Below, one piece after another: positions 18,388 to 24,471 of a DNA stretch of 24,471 nucleotides. The stretch is from Priapulus caudatus (taxonomy: Eukaryota; Priapulida; Priapulimorpha; Priapulimorphida; Priapulidae), in NCBI RefSeq assembly GCF_000485595.1, contig NW_014577263.1, positions 314,369 to 338,839 of the forward strand, given 5' to 3'. Within the stretch, counting starts at the first letter, position 1, and each line of letters opens with the position of its first letter. The translations under genes and the position numbers were made by a program. The notes below the pieces were generated by a model. That model did not search any database and had not been told where the DNA came from. It was given only the letters and a program-made list of their open reading frames with translations.

Positions 18388-21300
18388 GTGCGAACGATGA
18401 TTGTGCCGGAAAGGTCCTAATCGGTGATGCGCCATGGATTTCGCGTTGTAATCAATGTATCGGATATCGCTGAATTTGTTTACGGTCAGCATGAAATACA
18501 ATCTAAGCTTATTTTATAATCGGATGTATCAAATTATATCTCGTATATTTATTTGAATTCCATTTTTTTATATCGATATTGAAATTTCAATTGCGCACAT
18601 TATGGCCATTTTTTGTGATGTCGTGTGTGGCGGTGCTATCGACGGCTTGCTTGACGAAATTCGATAGTAATTCGAAATACTCAGAGAAAATTGATTTATT
18701 ATCGATTAATGCTGGCTTACGCTGTTTATGTTTAGGCTTGCCTGCTCAGCTTCTAAGGTTATCAGCTGGCCCAGCCTGTGGGACGGGAGGACCGTGAAAA
18801 CTTTGTATGCCGTGGCGGCTGTGCCCACTCTACTAAGGTAACATTCCTAACAAACTAAATCAACATAAACCTCTCATTAATGATGCGTTGATTGCGACAT
18901 CTATACTGCGTAGTCGAAATGTTGCTACGTCGAGCCAGCGATTAATTTGCGCCTACGCCTGCGTCAGCCTAGGCGCCATCGCTGTTGTGCGTCACATTTG
19001 ACCTAGAATGTCGTAGATAGCCGGATAGCTTAGCATAGCGCCGCCATACGCATGTACACCCGTCGCACTCCTGACGCGCAACTATCTTCCCATCAACCCG
19101 TAATGGCTTGCTGCACAGCGGCGGCGGTTTGCGCTTCTAACGTGAGTGGCAGACCGTCTGACCGTCGCGTCCGGGGCGCAACTGACGCTTCGCTAATCCC
19201 GTTAGTGCGGCGAGTGTAGTCGATGAAACGCACGTTGTCGTCTTCCATTCCGTCGTTTCCTTCCTAACATGGTTAGGCAGACTCCTGACTATCTCTCCTA
19301 CCGTCCCATAGCTTGCTGCCAGCGTGGAAGCTGGTGTGGAAGCACCGTTCTGCATACTACCGGCGTCCCGTCCGTAGCCTCACGAGTGGTCATGACGGCA
19401 CGGCAGTGATTCATGCTACAATCCTTTCCTCACGTCCGTGAGCTTGCTGGGGCCACAGCGGCAAGCGTGGAGCTGGTGTGGAAGCACTGTCTGGACGCTG
19501 TCAACCTCGTGCAGGACGCCGATCTCAACCAAACGAGATCCGCCCTTCAGTAGGCATCCCATCTTGCGCTCTCTCATGCTGGCCAGGACGGCTTTCCCGG
19601 GCGATGAGGACGTGCTGCGTGTGCGGAGCGTGTCCCGGATCCTGGCCCTCCGCCGTGCGGCGCGGGCGATGTGTCCGTCACCACGAAAGGGCAGGTGATC
19701 TTTATGTTTCGTCTGCGGCTGCGTGGCTTAAATTAGGCGCGTGGGCAGTCTTGTTGTCTGCCTCCTTGCCATGCTTCGGCTGAATATGCGTGGGCGTGGC
19801 AAGTCGAATTGCTTTGGCTCGTTCTAGGCCCTTGCATGTATTTACGAGACCAGTAATTTTACATATATGCAATTATAGATATAATATATTATATTATTAG
19901 TCTTAATTTATATAATAATAATTGTTATTGATTATTATTATTATTATAGCGAGTATTAAGGTATTATATAAATGTTATAACACTATCAATATTGTAGTAA
20001 TACATCACTTATAGTATTCAATTCAACATAGATATGACTGCATGAAGAAATTCCAGCCTACGCGCGCATGTCGAATCGGCTAACGTGGATAACTACGTCG
20101 TTATGACACTGTGTTGGGCGTGTGTGTGTGTGCGTGGCAGAGGAGAGAAAGATGGCGTACGTGCTGTCGCTGCGTGCCGGATGCCCTGCGGGGCAGTCCT
20201 CGAGAACTGATGCTTGAGCGACGGAAACAGCCAGAGCATCGTCGACCAACGGCAACGCGCATCTACGCTGTTCTGGCGTGGCTGCTGCTGCCGGAGATCG
20301 CCGCCGTACGAGAGGAGAACACTGGAGAACGCTGGCAGGTGAGGCCCTCATTAGCTGCCTCTTCTCGTTATAGGCTTCCTCCCTCGCTAGCGTCCTCCCC
20401 ACGCGCGCGCACGGACGCAGGAGAAACACTGGGAGAACCTGCAGGTGAGGCCGCTCATTAGCTCCCTCTCTCATTAGCTCCTCCCTCGTTAGCTCGCCCG
20501 AGCTCGTTAGGCTTCACCCTTGATTAGCTGCCTCCATCGTTAGCATGCCATCCCACGCGCACTAGCACGACGCAGGAGAAACACTGGAGAACCTGCGGTG
20601 AGGGCCCCTCGTTAGCATCCTCTCTCATTAGCTCGCTCCCTCAGTTAGCTGTCTCCCTCGTTAGCCTTCAACCCATTATTAGGCTCCTCCCTCGTTAGGC
20701 TGCCTCCCGCACGTGTGGCGCCTATTCTTTTATATGAGCGGGCAGGGAGAAAGCACTGGGAGACACCTGCAGGTGAGGCGCCTCATTAAGCTCCCTCGCT
20801 CAGACTAGCTCCTCCCTCGTTAGCTCCTCCCTCATTAGCTGCCTCCCTCGTTAGCTCTCGCCCCGTGCGGCGCGAAGACGCAGGAGAAACACTGGGAGAA
20901 GCTGGCTAGGTGAGCCCCTCATTAGCTCCCTCGCCTCGTTAGCTCGCTCCTCGTTAAGCTCGCTCCTCGTTAGCTCCTCCGCACGCGCGCGCACGGGACG
21001 CAGGGAGAAACACTGGGAGAACCTGCAGGTGAGGCGGCCTCATTAGCTCCTCCCTCATGGCTCTCCTGCGCTAGGCTCCTCCTCGTTAGTTCTCGCTCGC
21101 CTCATTAGCTTCCTCTCAGTTAGCATGCCTGCCGCCACAGCGCGCCAGTGCGACAGAGAGACACAGGAAGAAACACGTGGTAGAACCTGTCCAGGTGAGG
21201 CCCACATTAGCTGCCCCTTTCGCGTAGGCTCCTGCCCTCGTTAGCTTCCTCCGCTCATTAGCTCCTCCTCGTTAGCGTCCTCCCCACGGCTTCTCGCGCG

Positions 21301-23154
21301 CACTTTGACGCAGGAGAACACTGAAGAAACGCTTGCAGGTGAGGCCGTCATTAGGCTCCTCCCTCATTAGGCTGCCTCCCTCAGCTTAGCTCCTCCTCGT
21401 TAGCCTCCTCCCTCATTAGCTCCTCCTCGTTAGCTCCTCCCCACGCGCGCCGCCGGTCACGACACAGGAGAAACACTGGGAGAGACCTGCATCCTGCGCC
21501 TCATTAGCTGGCCTCCTCATTCGGGCTCCTGGTCCCTCATTAGCTCATGCGCCCAGAGCACGTGCAGCGAACGCAGGAGAAACACTGGGAGAACCATGCA
21601 GGTAGAGGGCCCCTCGTTAGCTCCTCCCGTCGTTAGCTCGCTCCGCCGCCTGCCGGCGTTACGACGGCAGGAGAAACACTGGAGAACCTGCAGGTGAGGC
21701 CTCTCGTTAGCTCCTCGCCGCTCGTTAGGCTCCAATACCCTCGTTTGAGCTCCTCCCCGGGTGGCGCGCGCACCGACGCAGGAAGAAACACTGGGAGAAC
21801 CTGCAGTGGAGGCCCTCGTTAGGCTCCTCCCTCGTTAGCTCCTCCCCACGCGCACGCACGACGCAGGAGGAAAGCACTGGAGAGACCTGGCAGCGGTGAG
21901 GTCCTCTTAGGCTTGCCTCGCCCCTCATTAGCTTCCTCCCTCGTTAGCTCCTTCCGCGATCGTTAGCTCCTCCCACGGCGCGCGCACGACAGCAGGACGA
22001 AACAGCTGGAGAACCTGCAGGTGGCAGGCCCTCAATTAGCTCCTCTCTCATTAGCTCTCCCTGCGCTAGCGCCTCCCTGGTTAGCTTCAACGGTCACCCT
22101 TATTAGCTCCTCCTCGTTAGGCTCCTCCCCACCGCGCACGCCGCACGACACAGGAGAAACACTGGGAGAACCCTGCAGGTGAGCGCCCCTCATTAGCTCC
22201 TCCTCGTTAACTTCCTTCCCGCCACGCGCAGCGGACACTAAATCGAGCGCAGAGAAACACTGGGAGAACGACTGCAGGTGGAGGCTCCTGCGTTGCTGCC
22301 TGCCCGTAGCGAGGTCCTGTGGAAGAATGATTCGTACACACGCAGTAGTGCGTGGTTTCTAATCCCAGCGTTCGATTCGTCGTTCACCTTCGTTTCACGA
22401 ATTGTGCCCCGCGCCTAGTCACGTATGTCTGTTTTTTCTTCGCTACAGAAGAACGCTTCATACACTTGTGAAACGTGTTCTAACACGCGGTCATTGAACA
22501 GAGGACCCGGCGGTGGTTGGTGTGGCCGAGTGCCCGCGCGGGGAGAGGGTTTGTTCTGCCAGCGTCCTTTGTTCGTTCCTCACTGCAGAAGAACGCTGCC
22601 ATACACTTGCTTAAACGCTGTTCTAAGCACGCGTCACTCTGAACATCGCGCGTCCTCTTGTTGTTCGCTCAGCTTTGCAGAAGAAGCGCTATCATAGCAA
22701 AACATATTAGTACAGTTTTCTAACATGCGATCATCTTTCATCTGAACACGCGCGTCTCTGTTGTTCTTCGCTGCAGAAGAACGCGTTCCGCGCGCTTCGC
22801 TTCATGTTCAGCATGGAGGGCGGAAACCGCGGCAGTTCAAGGCCGGTTGTTCCAGGCCCGGAGTTGTTCGAGGGGAGGCCTTTCATCGACGTCGGACACT
22901 ACGTTCGCGAACTCTCCGCGTACGCTCCGCTCGTCGCTCGCGTCAAACAGCGTGCTGGCGCCAGATGAGAGGTTCGCCAACCTCTCGCTGCGGCACGTGG
23001 CGCTGTCCGCGCAGACTGAGAAGCAAAGAGGTCGCATCCTTCCACATCGCAGTATGCGGTTCTAGTTTCGTAGCTGCTCGGGTCAGGAGCGTTCGGCAGC
23101 GTCTACAAGGTGAAGAAGAGCGGGGCCAGCGAGGGATTTCTGGCTCTTAAACAG
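18205..23154 (+). CDS. NEK10: NEK10 serine/threonine kinase, five internal exons (partial)
   Basis: NIMA-related kinase with armadillo repeats before a central kinase domain; vertebrate NEK10 acts in cilia and the G2/M response. Exons seen: 18205-18387, 18736-18837, 19443-19694, 20141-20338, 22777-23154. Read across frames they follow the human order: ARD(V/T)xVLxG, SLLKILQHYDLILLKR, LPAQLLRL...VKTLYAVAAVPTLL, SLLHSGK...KLVWKHCLDAV, D-GNSQSIVDQ with IYAV, FRALRFMFSME, FIDVGHYVRELSAY, QYAVL, LLGSGAFGSVYKV and FLALKQ. Armadillo repeats are thus followed by the kinase N-lobe up to the glycine-rich loop and the lysine of the VAIK position. The N-terminus, rest of the kinase and C-terminus are not in the window. 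Each exon has one or more frame slips, more likely uncorrected sequence errors than decay because homology resumes at once. Tandem repeats built from exon borders flank several exons. Confidence 0.9.
18736..18837 (+). CDS. NEK10: NEK10 armadillo exon N2
   Basis: Acceptor TATGTTTAG and donor CTACTAAG|GTAACA. It encodes LPAQLLRLSAGPACGTGG in one frame and VKTLYAVAAVPTLL in another, matching human LTAELLRLLCAEP and VKLYEGIPVLL in order. Two indels needed. It ends with two extra bases that join the first base of N3 as Ser. Confidence 0.82.
19100..19480 (+). repeat. Repeated 5' edge of NEK10 exon N3
   Basis: The block GCTTGCTGCACAGCGGC (with GCGTGGAAGCTGGTGTGGAA in two copies) appears at about 19104, 19312 and 19443. 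Spacings are 208 and 131 bp. The last copy is the exon start; the others lie in the preceding intron. Confidence 0.55.
19443..19694 (+). CDS. NEK10: NEK10 armadillo exon N3
   Basis: It begins at GTGAG|CTTGCTG, giving S-LL after joining N2. The body reads KHCLDAVNLVQDADLNQTRS, then GDEDVLRVRSVSRILALR, up to donor AAGGGCAG|GTGATC. The start parallels human SLLHSDHLKLLWSIVW; the rest is weakly conserved, and a donor at 19550 is an alternative end. Partial copies of its 5' edge occur at 19104 and 19312. Confidence 0.65.
20141..20338 (+). CDS. NEK10: NEK10 armadillo exon N4
   Basis: Acceptor GTGCGTGGCAG and donor CTGGCAG|GTGAGG. Pieces in order: LSLRAGC, ELML, GNSQSIVDQ, IYAVLAWLLLPE and a Glu-rich end. 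Human NEK10 has FSLQAACC, ELVLND.NAHQVVQENGVYTIAKLILP at the same place. Several one-base indels. Its last 24 nt (EKHWENLQ in the consensus of the copies) are repeated about 16 times downstream. Confidence 0.85.
20310..22295 (+). repeat. Minisatellite of exon N4 end plus splice donor, ~16 copies
   Basis: Composite units of about 85-160 bp. Each has an intronic part rich in CTCATTAGCTCCTCCCTCG with a CACGCGCGCGCACGACGCAG end, then the 24-nt exon end (E-K-H-W-E-N-L-Q), then usually CAG|GTGAGG. Copies of the exon part start near 20315, 20420, 20572, 20745, 20883, 21003, 21160, 21310, 21466, 21572, 21670, 21780, 21866, 21994, 22152 and 22252. The array fills the intron between N4 and N5. Confidence 0.92.
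22430..22790 (+). repeat. Repeated splice acceptor of NEK10 exon N5, four copies
   Basis: CGCTGCAG|AAGAACGC or a close variant occurs with exon-side bases starting at 22449, 22589, 22681 and 22777. Units of about 92-140 bp also share ACACTTGTGAAACGTGTTCT-type and GAACACGCGCGTC blocks. The last copy is the true exon start. Confidence 0.88.
22777..23154 (+). CDS. NEK10: NEK10 exon N5: last ARM block, kinase P-loop and VAIK lysine
   Basis: Acceptor TTCGCTGCAG|AAGAACGC. It reads KNAFRALRFMFSMEGGNR, then FIDVGHYVRELSAYAPLV, SVLAPDERFANLSLRHVAL in a second frame, and QYAVL, LLGSGAFGSVYKVKKSGASE, FLALKQ in the third. Human NEK10 has FRALRFLFSMERNR, FIDIGHYVRDISAYEELV and HLGSGAFGCVYKVRK. GSGAFGSV is the ATP-binding glycine loop; the Lys at 23149-23151 is the VAIK lysine. 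Both borders of this exon are repeated in tandem outside it. Confidence 0.92.
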
Positions 23155-23530
23155 CGGTTGTGTTTTGAAATTAAGAGGAGGGGTTGGAGAGGGATTTCTG
23201 GCTCTTAAACAGGTGAGTGTTTGAAATTAAGAGGAGGGGTTGGAGAGGGATTTCTGGCTCTTAAAGCAGGTTGAGGTGTTTGAAATTAAGAGGAAGGGGT
23301 GTGGAGAGGGATTTTCTGGCTCGTTAACAGGCCTAGGTTGAGTGTTTGGAAGAATTGAAGACGAGGGGGACATGTGAGGGAATTCTTGCTCTTAAAAACA
23401 GGTTAGTGTATGAGGTGAAGAGGGGGCATATGAAGGTGAATGTTTTGGCTCTTAAACGGGTGAGTGTATAGGGTGATACAATAGGGGGCGATGTGAGGCG
23501 TTTTTGGCTCTTAAAGCAGTTAGGTGTACG
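23131..23530 (+). repeat. Repeated exon N5 end plus donor, seven copies
   Basis: Units of about 58-65 bp with GGGATTTCTGGCTCTTAAAC then AGGTGAGTGTTTGAAATTAA. The exon's own copy at 23131-23154 is followed by CGGTTGTG, not GTGAGTG. The next copy (donor at 23213) has the clean CAG|GTGAGT. Reading on from the first copy to the second meets TAA within the repeat. Confidence 0.9.
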
Positions 23531-24336
23531 AGTAGCGCTATTGCTGTTAATGCATATGGTAACCTAATATTGCTTCGTCATTCGCAATGACATTAGAATT
23601 CACTATAACTCGCACTACGTTAACGACTCGCTTTCGCACGTGTCTGTGTAGCTGTATATATGCCTGACATGTCATCACGTGTCGCCATGCTCACCTCGTA
23701 GATCAAACCGTCGACAATCGCGGTGTTTGGGAAGGCAGGAAGGGCAGGGCCGGGAGCGACACGCTGAGGCTAACGAGATGGAGTCATCCAGGAGAAACTA
23801 AAACATTCCGAACGTTCGTGAAATTATACGCACAAGGTGTTCAGCGACCGTGAGTATGGAGATGGAGCGTGCGAACAGTTCCTTATTGTGGTTCGCGAAT
23901 CGTTTTTGGCGATCAATTGATGTATTTTGAGCTCAATGCTGAACAGTCAGATGGAGTTTGTAGCGAATGGAGACGAGCGCGACTGTCCGTACCGTACACA
24001 GTGTGGGCGCAAAATCTAAATGGCTTGAGCGTATGGTTTCTGAATTTGGGAGCATAGGGGGTACATCCGAAAACACATTGGGATCTTGAATCTGGGGGTC
24101 AAAAGGGTCAAGGTTATGGATGTGTGCTAAACGTTTTGCGATTGTTGATGGGTAATTTTTTTTGATGTTATTTTTAATTTGAGTTTGGTCGTGTGGCGTA
24201 GATACAAATAAACTATGCAACGTAATGCGAAAAATGTAATCAGCAATACTAAGTTTTTACAAGATGAATGTGGATAAAAGTTCATAGCAATAGGCTCATA
24301 TTTCTTTTACCTGAATTAACATGAGATACTGCTATG

Positions 24337-24386
<50 letters not shown>

Positions 24387-24471
24387 ACTATATTGTGGCA
24401 AGGTAAGTCAAGCGTTTCCATTTCTGATGGAGCTTGATAGAGGCCGCTCCGTTAGCAAAGAGCCATATTCA
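23531..24471. other. Probable NEK10 intron, no exon recognised
   Basis: No match to the kinase segment that should follow (human EVNLHNP.., HPNIVRYY). An open frame at 23869-24057 has no recognisable content. A long (AT)n tract spans about 24338-24381. Confidence 0.5.
24338..24381. repeat. AT microsatellite
   Basis: About 22 AT dinucleotides without interruption. Confidence 0.95.

Noticed and set aside
19018-19095. tRNA-like start (GCCGGATAGCTTAGC)
   Set aside because: No anticodon arm, T-loop motif or acceptor pairing follows.
20058-22238. Open frames on both strands in the GC-rich NEK10 intron
   Set aside because: Repeated peptides such as MRGA.LQ come from the border-derived array; the NEK10 reading is on the plus strand.
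1-24471. CRISPR array, bacterial operon or phage content
   Set aside because: The tandem repeats have no unique spacers of constant length, and all recognised genes are spliced animal genes.

Overview
The window is animal nuclear DNA: coding sequence is in short exons with GT..AG borders and matching phases, separated by introns full of microsatellites, minisatellites and small foldback elements. The organism is probably a cephalochordate (amphioxus, Branchiostoma). That inference rests on a NEK10 orthologue, a GT7 glycosyltransferase with vertebrate-like intron phases, and minisatellites built from copies of exon/intron borders, which I recall being described from amphioxus as 'mirages'. No sequence search was possible, so the species is not proven.

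Layout. (1) About 9-3443 and 6685-9912 are the arms of a large inverted repeat with a 3.2 kb unique spacer. The right arm is part of a beta-1,4-galactosyltransferase-family gene on the minus strand. Its seven coding exons run from 12442 (start, Golgi signal anchor) to 6965 (stop), and it keeps the PYRDR, DVD, WGWGxEDDD and MISH motifs. The left arm is a damaged inverted copy of exons 3-7 without exons 1-2. (2) The spacer holds the last exons of an unrecognised plus-strand gene (3542 to about 5144, poly(A) signal 5639) that converges on the glycosyltransferase. (3) 12443-15400 is intergenic with two foldback elements carrying telomere-like tracts, plus a candidate three-exon gene for a small membrane protein (13929-15252). 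(4) 15.4-18.2 kb is gene-poor, with two GC-rich islands and a 21-bp satellite. (5) 18205-23154 carries five plus-strand exons of NEK10, from the armadillo repeats to the glycine-rich loop and catalytic lysine of the kinase domain; the gene continues to the right. (6) 23.5-24.5 kb is probably intron.

The most unusual feature is that four NEK10 exon borders are multiplied by tandem repeats. At the exon 4 donor, about 16 copies of an in-frame 24-nt exon end, each preceded by AG and most followed by GTGAG, fill the 2 kb intron. The terminal exon of the glycosyltransferase shows a related duplication around its stop codon. Second, the glycosyltransferase has leucine where bovine beta4Gal-T1 has Tyr289, a position that sets Gal versus GalNAc donor use, so it may be a LacdiNAc synthase.

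Quality caution: the left arm and the NEK10 exons contain many one-base indels, whereas most of the right arm and 3.5-15 kb read cleanly. This looks like incompletely polished long-read assembly in repeats, so frame breaks there are not proof of pseudogenes.
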